Assembly (NCBI GenBank): GCA_049794535.1
Contig: JBARCX010000280.1
Span: 1 to 25,366 of the forward strand
Source: JBARCX01 sp049794535
GTDB lineage: Bacteria; Pseudomonadota; Gammaproteobacteria; Xanthomonadales; Rhodanobacteraceae
Direction: 5' to 3'
Length of the DNA: 25,366 nt
This document shows, in pieces, positions 1 through 7,419 of this stretch (positions are counted from its first letter, which is position 1; every line of letters begins with the position of its first letter). Position numbers and translations under genes: made by a program. The notes beneath the pieces are model-generated. The model saw only the letters and a list, made by a program, of their open reading frames with translations, did no database searches and was not told the DNA's origin.

Positions 1-1
1 G

Positions 2-841
2 TTATGCCACCTGCTGTCACGCCTATCCGAGCTGAAAGAGGATTTCGACCGAGCCGTGCTATCCGGCTCCGAGCATCGCATCCGCCGCGCTGCTGAGCGG
101 TTGGAGTCGGTGTGGAATTGGGTGGAAAAGGGCACCGAGGTGGTCAGCTCGATTGCCGACAGTGCCGAGCTCGATCCGGCCACGCACCGACTGGCACAAG
201 CCGTCGGCCGTGCGCAGAGTGCCTTGCTACGGCAAGCCGGTGTGTTCCAGCGCGAGCTCAACAAGATTGATCAGCACCGCGTACACCTGGGTCGCTCCGG
301 CTTATCCTCGTCCGACTTGGTGACATGGCTGCGTTCGCTGGATTTGGAAGCCCTCGCACAGCACGCCGATGAGCAGTTGCTGATGCCACTGCAACCACCG
401 TTCCTGCAAGATCAAATCGCACTCGACGTTGCTGAGTTCGAACTACTCGAGCGTGAGCGTGCCGCTGCCGAGAGTAACGAACTGCCTGCCGCCGAGAGTG
501 CGCCCACTACCTCCGAGCTACCAGCTACCGAAGAAGACCTATCCCAGTTGCAGGCCTGGCACGACGAACTTGCCACGCTGACCTCGCCGCTTGAATTGAG
601 CGACGCCTTGCGCGGCGACAACTATGCACTGAGCGCCTATCGACTCTCACTGCTCGGCCTACTCGGCGACCCGGAATCGTCGGCCCTACAGGGTGCCACG
701 GCCGAACTGGCGCGGCTACCACTGGCGCTGGAGATCGAGCCACGCCTGATCGATGTAGCACTCAGTGACATCGCCCAGGTCAGCGCGGGTCGACTGCATC
801 CGCGCGACAACGACAAAACCAAGAACACACCGCATGCATGA
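2..841 (+). CDS. mksF: MksF-like condensin kleisin subunit, C-terminal part (5' end outside window)
   Basis: The frame is open from the first bases of the window, so the GTG at 56 is probably internal and the gene starts upstream. About 279 codons are visible. They are charged and largely helical, with an acidic, Ala/Glu/Ser-rich low-complexity stretch near the middle of the visible part and a final segment that would fit a kleisin C-terminal winged helix. I identify it mainly by context: it is followed by an MksE-like gene and an SMC-like MksB ATPase, the known mksF-mksE-mksB order. MksF bridges the two MksB heads. Its TGA (839-841) overlaps the ATG of the next gene, indicating translational coupling. 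By sequence alone it is not strongly diagnostic; JetA of Wadjet systems is homologous to MksF, so a Wadjet-type protein is the main alternative. Confidence 0.72.
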   Translation, partial: LCHLLSRLSELKEDFDRAVLSGSEHRIRRAAERLESVWNWVEKGTEVVSSIADSAELDPATHRLAQAVGRAQSALLRQAGVFQRELNKIDQHRVHLGRSGLSSSDLVTWLRSLDLEALAQHADEQLLMPLQPPFLQDQIALDVAEFELLERERAAAESNELPAAESAPTTSELPATEEDLSQLQAWHDELATLTSPLELSDALRGDNYALSAYRLSLLGLLGDPESSALQGATAELARLPLALEIEPRLIDVALSDIAQVSAGRLHPRDNDKTKNTPHA

Positions 842-1613
842 CGAAACCGCCACTCTGGTCTCCCGCCTGCTAGCTCAACGCTGGCTGCCACGCGATGACG
901 CTCAGGCACGTAAAGCGCTGCTGGACGAAGGCTTCCGCGAGGAACTCGATCGCCGACTGGCTGCTGTTGGACTGGAACTGCGCGAGCACCCTTATTCCGC
1001 GTATATCGGCCTGGCTGTGGCACGCAGCGCGGAACGCACCGTATTCGGCGGCAGCGAAAGCTGGATCTCCAACACCTTGCAGCTGGATCGCGATGCCGTC
1101 GCGCTATTGGTCGTGCTATGGGCATTGATCGTGCTGCCCAAGCGCCAACGCCAGATCGAACGCCAGCAGGCCGAAGCCGACGCCTCGCAAACCCAGATGT
1201 TCGCCGAAGGCAAACCCATTTCACGTGATCCGGCATTAGCTCCGGTACTCGCCGAGCGCACCTTGCTCGCCGACTTTGGCGAAAAACTCGGTGGCAAGAT
1301 GCGCGTCAACATGAACCTCGGTCAGCTCGCCCGACATGGCTTCATCGTGCGGCGCAAGGGCGAACTGGCGGAAGGGCCACTGCTCGATCTGGCGTTCGAC
1401 TACGAGCGTACGGCGCGGCGCATTCTCGATGGCGCGTTGGGTGATTTGCTGGCTGACGTCGCCACGCGACGCAGCACAGCGACTGATGCGGATGACGGCA
1501 GCATCGATGACAGCAGCGACGATCTAACGCCTTATGACGAGAATGCGCTAGACGAAAGCAACGAAGACGGCACCACCGAACTGTTGGATAACGAGGCTAC
1601 TCACGATGTTTGA
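834..1613 (+). CDS. mksE: MksE-like condensin winged-helix subunit
   Basis: I chose the ATG at 834, which overlaps the end of the preceding gene by 8 bp. A more upstream ATG at 765 would overlap it by far more and has no obvious advantage. The product is about 259 aa: a globular helical N-terminal 200 residues, with a hydrophobic helix around residues 75-95, then a very acidic Asp/Glu/Ser/Thr tail over roughly the last 50 residues. That shape fits MksE (JetB in Wadjet), a small dimeric winged-helix protein that binds the kleisin and modulates the MksB ATPase. Its own TGA overlaps the mksB start by 8 bp, so three subunits appear to be made from one message in linked stoichiometry. The assignment rests on size, acidic tail and position between mksF and mksB. 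Confidence 0.74.
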   Translation: MHDETATLVSRLLAQRWLPRDDAQARKALLDEGFREELDRRLAAVGLELREHPYSAYIGLAVARSAERTVFGGSESWISNTLQLDRDAVALLVVLWALIVLPKRQRQIERQQAEADASQTQMFAEGKPISRDPALAPVLAERTLLADFGEKLGGKMRVNMNLGQLARHGFIVRRKGELAEGPLLDLAFDYERTARRILDGALGDLLADVATRRSTATDADDGSIDDSSDDLTPYDENALDESNEDGTTELLDNEATHDV

Positions 1614-4398
1614 TTTCCGCAGCCTCGAAGTCGTCCATTGGGATTACTGGCAACGCTTCAGCTTGCCGCTGGATACCAACATCGTCACCGTCGTCGGTCC
1701 CAACGGTTCCGGCAAAACCACCTTGCTCGATGCCCTGCGCACCCTGCTGACCATCGACTGCGCCGGCAACCGTGACTACAAGAGTTACCTGCGCCATAAC
1801 GGCAAGCCATTCGCATGGCTGCGCGCACGCGTCGGCAATATCCCCGGACCGCGTGGCGAGCGCCCGTTCTTCCCGCTGATGGACAACGAGGTCACCCTCG
1901 CCTGCCGCATCCAGAAAAAGGGCGGCGAATGGCAGCGCCAATACGCCGTGCTCGGCGGCGATGTCAGCGTAGAGGACATCGAAGCGCGCGGTGACTGGCT
2001 AGGCCTGCGCGAATACCGCGTACGGCTTGAAGGCGCCGGTTTGTCGCAAGCGATCCGTCGCGTGCTCACCCTCGAACAGGGCGCGACCGACAAGCTGTGT
2101 CAGCTGCCACCGAAAGCCTTGCTTGATCTGGTCTTCGATGTCTTCGGCGACAAAGCCGTGCTGGAGGACTACCAGCGCGCGCGCAACGAACAAACCGAGG
2201 CAGACCGCGAGCAGCACGGACTCGAGCATCAGCTGTCGCTGATCGGCGTGAGTCTGCAAGAAACCGAAGGCCGCGTACGCTCCTGGCAAGAATGGGATGC
2301 GCTGGGGCGCGAACGCACCGAGCTGGTTGCCGAGACCCTGCCGCGTACCGAGCTGGCCGAACTGCATGCGGGTATCCGCGGCGCGCGACCACAGCTGCTT
2401 GGCCTCAAGCGCAAATGCCGCGAGCTCGAACAACGCGACACCGAACTCGGCCAACGCCTCAGCGAGCTTGATTCTAAGGAGGAGCGTCTACGCGGCGAAC
2501 AGCACACCACCGAGAACGCGCGCCAACAAGCCCGGCAGCAGTTGGACAATGCACGCAACGCATGCACCGAGAACGACGTGCTGCTGAAACAGGAAGTGCA
2601 GCTACGCGAGCGAGTCGCTGCACAAGGCGGCGCCAACCACGACGAGCAAGGCCGCCTGATGCTCGAAGCGCGCAGCCAACTCGGCCGTCTGCAAGGCAAC
2701 GAAACACGGCTACGCGAAGAACTAAGCACGCTTACCGCACAACTCGGCGCCTGGCGCCGTGGCCATCGCTATACACCCGAGTTCGAGCAATCGTTCCGCC
2801 GTGCGCTGGATGACGCTGGCGTTGGTCACAGCATGCTGAGCGAGATCGTCGAAATCGTCGAACCACGCTGGCAAGCCGCGGTGGAAGCCGTGCTGGCCGG
2901 CTACCGCCACGTGGTGCTGCTCGACCACCCACGCGATCGCGAAACGGCATGGCGACTGGGCGAGCAGCATCGCTACAAGCACTTCGTTGTCGCTGATCGC
3001 GCACCGGCTTCTGCGCCGACGCGTGGCTCGCTGCTCGAAGTGGTCGACTTCAACGCCACCGCACCGGAATGGCTGCTGCGCCAGCTCGACCGTATCCGCC
3101 GCGTCGACGACGTTGCCGAAGGCGCCAAGTTGGGTAAGGAACAAGACTGGATCACGCCGCAGGGATATTTCCGCGAGCGACGCGGCGGCCGCCATCTCGG
3201 TGTCGACGATGTCTATTTCGGCAGTGCCGCACGCGAACGGCAATTACGCGAAGGCGAAGCTCGCCTGCAGGACATCGAGCAGCAATTGCGCACGCTGGTC
3301 GACCAACGCAAGCAATGGCAGCAGCAAGCCAACGATGCGGAAAGCGTGCTACGTGGAGCCAATGCTAGCGGCCAGCTCGCCGACCGTGCCGACGAGTTCG
3401 CCATGGCACATGCTCAGCAAGCGACATTGCAAAGCGATGTACAGCGGTGCGCCGATAGTTATGCTGCCGCGGAGACACAATACGAAGCCGTGCGTGAAAA
3501 GCGCCAGCAAAACTCGCGCACCCGAGACAACGACGCACGCGAACACAAACAAGCACAACAACAACTCAGCGAGAACGTGCGCGATTACACCAAGTTCCGC
3601 GCCGATCAGGTCGAACGCCTGAAGTCGTTCCGCCACAAACGCAATCACGTGCGGCCACAACATCGCAGCCGTCGGGCCATGGCCGAACTGCGCGAGCGTT
3701 ACGAATCGCCCGCAGCAGCCAGGCGCGAGATCGAGCGCATCGAGCGCCGTGTCGCTGAAGGCCACTGGGAAACCGACGCCGGCTGCATACCGCTGCGCGA
3801 CAAGCTGTCCGACGACCACGAGGGACTGAAGCAGGATCTGCAACGCCGACGCCTGCATCTGGAACGCGCCGGCCGCATCACCAGCGAAGCACGTGGCGCT
3901 TACCTCAATGTGCTGCGCAACACCGTGCGTCGATACGCCAAGAACCTGAAGCTTCTGGCCGAGCTGGCCGGTATCGGTGTGGAAGTCGAATTGCCGGAAC
4001 TCTCCAACGAAGATCTGGCACTGGCACAGGCCGGTCTCACCGTGCGCTTCGAGTTCGACAAGAAAGGCTGGATCGGCATGGACGATGGCGAAGCCTCCGG
4101 CGGCCAGCAGGTGATGAAATCACTACTGCTGCTCGTCGCGCTGATGCGTGATGAGGATCATCCGGGCGGCTTCGTGTTCATCGACGAACCCTTCGCCCAC
4201 TTGGATATCTTCAACATCGACAAGGTCGGCGCGTTCCTGAAATCCACCCGGGCGCAGTACATTCTCACCACCCCGGCCACGCACAACATCAACGTGTTCC
4301 AGCCCAGCGACCTGACCCTCGTCACCAGCAAGCGTCGCCCCGGAGCAACCTGGGCGCAGCCACTGGCGGTATTGCGTCGACGTACTGAGGCTGCATGA
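1606..4398 (+). CDS. mksB: MksB-like SMC-family condensin ATPase
   Basis: This 930-aa protein has the complete SMC/Rad50 head split across its ends. The Walker A motif GPNGSGKTT is at residues 31-39, the signature motif beginning SGGQQ at 831, and Walker B FIDE at 858-861 followed by the D-loop FAHLD (863-867). Between them are two long Gln/Arg/Glu-rich coiled coils (about 180-390 and 540-740) flanking a globular hinge-like segment near 400-540. The length is close to that of Pseudomonas MksB and shorter than many SMC proteins. MksB is the motor that extrudes or traps DNA loops with MksE and MksF, in chromosome organisation or, in MksG/JetD-containing systems, in anti-plasmid defence. The ATG at 1606 overlaps the end of mksE by 8 bp. 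No nuclease gene follows; the next gene is an unrelated EF-hand protein. Alternative: JetC of a Wadjet locus whose nuclease lies upstream of the window. Confidence 0.88.
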   Translation: MFDFRSLEVVHWDYWQRFSLPLDTNIVTVVGPNGSGKTTLLDALRTLLTIDCAGNRDYKSYLRHNGKPFAWLRARVGNIPGPRGERPFFPLMDNEVTLACRIQKKGGEWQRQYAVLGGDVSVEDIEARGDWLGLREYRVRLEGAGLSQAIRRVLTLEQGATDKLCQLPPKALLDLVFDVFGDKAVLEDYQRARNEQTEADREQHGLEHQLSLIGVSLQETEGRVRSWQEWDALGRERTELVAETLPRTELAELHAGIRGARPQLLGLKRKCRELEQRDTELGQRLSELDSKEERLRGEQHTTENARQQARQQLDNARNACTENDVLLKQEVQLRERVAAQGGANHDEQGRLMLEARSQLGRLQGNETRLREELSTLTAQLGAWRRGHRYTPEFEQSFRRALDDAGVGHSMLSEIVEIVEPRWQAAVEAVLAGYRHVVLLDHPRDRETAWRLGEQHRYKHFVVADRAPASAPTRGSLLEVVDFNATAPEWLLRQLDRIRRVDDVAEGAKLGKEQDWITPQGYFRERRGGRHLGVDDVYFGSAARERQLREGEARLQDIEQQLRTLVDQRKQWQQQANDAESVLRGANASGQLADRADEFAMAHAQQATLQSDVQRCADSYAAAETQYEAVREKRQQNSRTRDNDAREHKQAQQQLSENVRDYTKFRADQVERLKSFRHKRNHVRPQHRSRRAMAELRERYESPAAARREIERIERRVAEGHWETDAGCIPLRDKLSDDHEGLKQDLQRRRLHLERAGRITSEARGAYLNVLRNTVRRYAKNLKLLAELAGIGVEVELPELSNEDLALAQAGLTVRFEFDKKGWIGMDDGEASGGQQVMKSLLLLVALMRDEDHPGGFVFIDEPFAHLDIFNIDKVGAFLKSTRAQYILTTPATHNINVFQPSDLTLVTSKRRPGATWAQPLAVLRRRTEAA

Positions 4399-4447
4399 CA
4401 GGACATGAGGCACGGCACAGTATCAAGCCGGTGGACGACTATGATCG

Positions 4448-4469
4448 GGACCGCGTTGTAACGCGGTCC
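4448..4469 (+). terminator. Hairpin after mksB, possible transcription end
   Basis: A perfect inverted repeat, GGACCGCGTT-GT-AACGCGGTCC, starts 50 bp after the mksB stop. As RNA it would fold with a 9-bp stem and a TGTA loop. It is followed by TTACCCCCTTG rather than a T run, so it is not a classical intrinsic terminator. It may stabilise the 3' end of the condensin mRNA, and the symmetry would also suit a protein-binding site. Confidence 0.45.
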
Positions 4470-4512
4470 TTACCCCCTTGATCACTGCCTCGCCCATTGC
4501 GAAAACCCCGCC

Positions 4513-4854
4513 ATGACTGCAGTCCGTTCACACATCGCACTCCTGCTACTTAGCCTGCTGCTTCCTCTAGCAGCGCTCGCGCAAAGTACGCCCGACGAAT
4601 ACCTCAAGCAGTTCGACACCAACGGCGATGGCAAAGTGAGTGAAGCCGAGTATGTGGCTTATATGAGCCAAGGCTTCTATCGCATGGACATCAATCACGA
4701 TGGCGTCCTGGAGCCCGAGGAACTACCGGGTGGTCACGGCAAGCCGATCACGTTGAAGCAGTATCAGGACAATCTGCGCCGTCAGTTTCACAAACTCGAT
4801 ATCCATCACCACGGCTATCTCAATGCGCAGGAACTGACGGCGCCGCCGCGTTGA
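4513..4854 (+). CDS. Small secreted EF-hand calcium-binding protein
   Basis: This 113-aa product starts with a clear signal peptide: basic N-terminus, a Leu-rich core at residues 8-20, and cleavage probably after ALA at 21-23. Two canonical EF-hand loops follow. Residues 35-46 have D35, N37, D39 and E46; residues 59-70 have D59, N61, D63 and E70. A third loop at 96-107 keeps D96, N104 and E107 but has His at positions 3 and 5 (H98, H100), so it is degenerate or tuned to another metal. It is predicted to be periplasmic. Small EF-hand proteins of this type are common in xanthomonads; their partner and role are mostly unknown. It stands alone between the condensin operon and the MFS gene. Confidence 0.85.
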   Translation: MTAVRSHIALLLLSLLLPLAALAQSTPDEYLKQFDTNGDGKVSEAEYVAYMSQGFYRMDINHDGVLEPEELPGGHGKPITLKQYQDNLRRQFHKLDIHHHGYLNAQELTAPPR

Positions 4855-4882
4855 CGGCCTGACGCAGCCGTCATTGTTGGAA

Positions 4883-4923
4883 CCCTACCCCCTCGGCGAC
4901 CGAAGGCAGTCCAGGGGGAGGAG
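4883..4923. repeat. C/T-rich dispersed intergenic repeat, copy A
   Basis: This short intergenic segment is C-rich on the left and G-rich on the right around a core reading CGGCGACCGAAGGCAGTCC. The same core, with small changes (TGGCGACCCGAAGGTAGTCC), recurs at 19181-19225 and is likewise flanked by a CCC...GGG stem. Two intergenic copies within 25 kb indicate a dispersed repeat family. The rest of the 181-bp gap (4855-5035) shows nothing else I can name. Confidence 0.55.
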
Positions 4924-5035
4924 CTATGCCTCGGTCGACGCGCGGGCGATCCTGCGTCTTTTTGCCGCTCATGGAATCGCGCCACGCGGGCTATGAGGGC
5001 AAGCTCTGGGTACCGCACACGCCGGAGCAGCGCCG

Positions 5036-6442
5036 ATGCGCTATCGTGCGCGTCTGCCATTAACCAGCATGCTCATGGGCGCCACACCCTCAACTCCTAC
5101 ATCTCATTCGCCTGCGCGCCGCGCCGCACTCTCCTTCATCTTCATCACCGTGATGTTGGACATGTTCGCGTTCGGCATCATCATCCCGGTGCTGCCGCAC
5201 CTCATCGTGGACCTGATTGGCGGCAGCATCGCCAAGGCCGCGGTGTGGTCCGGCGCATTTGCGGCGCTGTTCATGCTGATGCAGTTCGTGTTCTCACCGG
5301 TGCAGGGTGCACTGTCGGATCGCTTCGGCCGACGCACGGTCATCCTGATCTCCAGCTTTGGCCTTGGCATCGACTTCATCGTGATGGCACTGGCGCCGAC
5401 GCTGTGGCTGCTTTGCATCGGCCGTATCGTGGCCGGCATCTGCGCAGCCAGCTTCTCCACCGCGAATGCCTATATCGCCGACGTGGTGCCTAAAGAGAAG
5501 CGCGCGGCGGCGTTTGGCACACTGGGCGCGGCCTTTGGCATCGGCTTTATCGTGGGACCCGCGCTGGGCGGCTTTCTTGGAGACATGCATATCCGCCTGC
5601 CGTTCTGGGTGGCGGCGGCCTTGTCGCTAACCAATTTCTGCTACGGCTTCTTTGTGTTGCCTGAGTCGCTGCCGAAGGAGCGCCGCAGCGCACGCTTTGA
5701 TTGGCGCCATGCCAACCCGTTTGGCGCAGTGGTGCTGCTGCGCCGCTATCCGCAGGTATTCGGGCTAGCCTCGGTGTTTTTCCTGATCAACTTGGCGCAG
5801 TTCTCACTGAACTCCACCTACGTGTTGTACACCGACTATCGCTACGGCTGGGGGCCACAAACGGTTGGCTATACGCTGGGCCTGGTCGGCTTGTGCAGCG
5901 CGTTGGTGCAAGCGGTACTGGTGCGTCGACTGATGCCGAAGCTGGGCGAACGGCGCCTGATCCTGGTCGGCCTGTCGCTCTGCGTCGTTGGCTATGCGTT
6001 CTTCGGGTTCGCACCCGCCACGTGGTTGTTCGTGCTGGGCATCCCGTTCTTGTGCATGGGGGGGCTCTCAGGGCCACCAGCGCAGTCGATGATGACTCAC
6101 CAGGTCGATCCGCACGAACAGGGTCGACTGCAGGGCGCACTGACCAGTCTGGCCAGCCTCGCCGGCATCTTCGGCCCGGCCATGTTCGCCAACATCTTCG
6201 CGCTGTTCATCAGTGACCATGCACCGGTAAGTCACTTGACGGGTGCCGCTTTCCTATTGGCGGGGTTGCTTTTGCTGGTTGCGATCGCCATTGCCATACG
6301 CGTGACACAGCGCGCGCCGACCACCGTTGCATGGGCTGAAGAGGCAAGCGCCTCTGCTGCACTGCCGGGTGAACTGTCGCCGCTCGCTACCACGCATTCC
6401 ACCGATTTGCTTTCCCACGAACCACCGGAGCATTCCCCATGA
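5036..6442 (+). CDS. TetA-like major facilitator superfamily efflux transporter
   Basis: This 468-aa protein has about 12 hydrophobic segments and the MFS loop 2-3 motif A, GALSDRFGRR, at residues 91-100. The first helix, FGIIIPVLPHLI, is typical of the TCR/Tet family of drug:H+ antiporters in the inner membrane. I kept the ATG at 5036 because a GGAG lies nine bases upstream; ATGs at 5069 and 5075 are alternatives that would trim a basic N-terminal extension unusual for the family. The substrate cannot be read from sequence, and many chromosomal Tet-like pumps do not confer tetracycline resistance. The C-terminus carries about 40 hydrophilic residues. Its stop overlaps the start of the DUF1993 gene (ATGA), so the two are translationally coupled. 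Confidence 0.88.
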   Translation: MRYRARLPLTSMLMGATPSTPTSHSPARRAALSFIFITVMLDMFAFGIIIPVLPHLIVDLIGGSIAKAAVWSGAFAALFMLMQFVFSPVQGALSDRFGRRTVILISSFGLGIDFIVMALAPTLWLLCIGRIVAGICAASFSTANAYIADVVPKEKRAAAFGTLGAAFGIGFIVGPALGGFLGDMHIRLPFWVAAALSLTNFCYGFFVLPESLPKERRSARFDWRHANPFGAVVLLRRYPQVFGLASVFFLINLAQFSLNSTYVLYTDYRYGWGPQTVGYTLGLVGLCSALVQAVLVRRLMPKLGERRLILVGLSLCVVGYAFFGFAPATWLFVLGIPFLCMGGLSGPPAQSMMTHQVDPHEQGRLQGALTSLASLAGIFGPAMFANIFALFISDHAPVSHLTGAAFLLAGLLLLVAIAIAIRVTQRAPTTVAWAEEASASAALPGELSPLATTHSTDLLSHEPPEHSP

Positions 6443-6945
6443 GCCTATCCATGTACCAGGCTGCCGTTCCTGTTTTCGTCCGTGCGCTTGCCAACTTGCA
6501 GCACGTGCTGAAGAAGGGCGAGGCGCACGCCAAAGAAAAGAACGTTACCGACGAAGTATTGCTGCAGACGCGCCTGATCCCCGACATGCTGCCGCTGGTC
6601 AAACAGGTGCAGATCGCCGCCGATATGGCCTGTCGCGGCACCGCTCGTCTGGCCGGCGTGGAGCCGCAGTCGTTCGAAGACAACGAGACCACCTTGGCTC
6701 AGCTGCACGACCGCATCGAGCGCGCAACTGCCTACATCAAGAGCTTCAAGCCCGAGCAGATCGACGGCAGCGAGACCCGCCAGATTCATCTGAAGATGCG
6801 CAGCGGCGAATTGAATTTCGAAGGCGAGGCCTATCTGCTGCACTACATCCTGCCGAACCTGTTTTTCCATTGCACCACCGCGTACAACATTCTGCGCGAA
6901 GCGGGCGCCGAAATCGGCAAGAACGATTTCATCGGCAAGCCCTGA
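6439..6945 (+). CDS. DUF1993 family protein
   Basis: This 168-aa soluble protein begins MSLSMYQAAVPVFVRAL, the characteristic start of DUF1993 proteins, and is helical throughout. Helical-bundle architecture resembling DinB-like folds has been suggested for this type of protein, but I see no convincing metal triad. The conserved-looking C-terminal block HYILPNLFFHCTTAYNILR is at about 134-152. The biochemical function is unknown. The ATG is embedded in the stop region of the upstream MFS gene (4-bp overlap), so the two are expressed together, although nothing in either sequence explains why. Confidence 0.85.
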   Translation: MSLSMYQAAVPVFVRALANLQHVLKKGEAHAKEKNVTDEVLLQTRLIPDMLPLVKQVQIAADMACRGTARLAGVEPQSFEDNETTLAQLHDRIERATAYIKSFKPEQIDGSETRQIHLKMRSGELNFEGEAYLLHYILPNLFFHCTTAYNILREAGAEIGKNDFIGKP

Positions 6946-6956
6946 GTTGCACTTTT

Positions 6957-6984
6957 CGTGAGGTGACGATTCGCTCACCTCGCG
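6957..6984 (+). terminator. Hairpin just after DUF1993 gene
   Basis: A 10-bp stem with one G-T wobble (6957-6966 with 6975-6984) and an 8-base loop starts 11 bases after the DUF1993 stop. No T run follows. With the stronger hairpin at 7007-7038 it probably marks the end of the MFS-DUF1993 transcript. Confidence 0.4.
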
Positions 6985-7006
6985 AATACATCTGCATAAA
7001 GCTGAA

Positions 7007-7038
7007 GCATGAAGGCAGGTATCAACCTGCTTTCATGC
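7007..7038. terminator. Strong 14-bp hairpin, possible bidirectional terminator
   Basis: GCATGAAGGCAGGT (7007-7020) pairs with ACCTGCTTTCATGC (7025-7038) around the tetraloop ATCA, with a single G-T wobble. There is no T run on the plus side, but A-rich sequence precedes it, giving weak T-rich sequence on the minus side. It is followed at once by the palindrome CTGCGATCGCAG (7041-7052). It is a stable RNA structure; the terminator role is inferred from its position after an operon. Confidence 0.5.
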
Positions 7039-7294
7039 GTCTGCGATCGCAGCATCGGTTATGTATGCCATCCATGCATGATGCTTCGATAGCGCAATCC
7101 AGCATCCTTCCTATCTCCTCATAACAACACGTCAGCGGCGTGCTGCAACGCCGTGCGTCTGTGTCGCGTACTGCGCGTACTTTCTGGTTTGTACAAGCCA
7201 CTTTCGGATCACTTTGATTGTTCCGAGCCCCCTCCCCCGTTAACAAGGTAAGGGCGGTTCGGGAGCATCTCTTTAGGGGCCTCGCAACCGTAGT

Positions 7295-7391
7295 GGGAAT
7301 CCGCGATGCGCGCGCGTAACAGACAGTCGTCGATCGGCTGCATCGCATTGCAGTATTCCCGTTCATGGATGGACCGTTGCAACGCCGGTCC
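7295..7391 (+). promoter_or_regulatory. Structured 5' leader of the TonB receptor gene
   Basis: GGGAAT (7295-7300) can pair with ATTCCC (7355-7360). Directly inside, GCGATGC (7303-7309) pairs with GCATCGC (7340-7346), with a smaller stem possible in the terminal loop. A second hairpin, GGACCG (7371-7376) with CGGTCC (7386-7391), encloses the palindrome GTTGCAAC. The structures end 15 bases before the AAGGAG ribosome site at 7407-7412. This is pairing seen in sequence; regulation is inference, and no known riboswitch class is recognised. Confidence 0.4.
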
Positions 7392-7419
7392 TATAGGGGA
7401 AACAACAAGGAGAGTTACG

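Larger units (their letters stand above)
6946..7419. other. 474-bp intergenic region upstream of TonB receptor
   Basis: The left part holds two hairpins (6957-6984, 7007-7038) that likely end the preceding operon. The middle, about 7055-7290, shows no gene or motif I trust. The right part (7295-7391) can fold into a nested structured leader ahead of the receptor gene. I looked for cobalamin, TPP and FMN riboswitch core sequences and did not recognise any. Short open frames here are weak and none has a convincing ribosome site. Confidence 0.6.

Noticed and set aside
2..4398. Calling the SMC-like operon a complete Wadjet defence system.
   Set aside because: The JetD/MksG nuclease is not seen downstream and the upstream side is outside the window. 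MksB length and gene order fit an MksFEB condensin equally well or better.
6946..7419. A cobalamin or other known riboswitch ahead of the TonB receptor.
   Set aside because: I could not find the conserved core boxes of the classes I know. Only generic hairpins are visible.
7306..7419. Extending the TonB receptor to the ATG at 7306.
   Set aside because: There is no ribosome site there, the extra 38 residues precede a natural signal peptide, and the stretch coincides with paired leader sequence.
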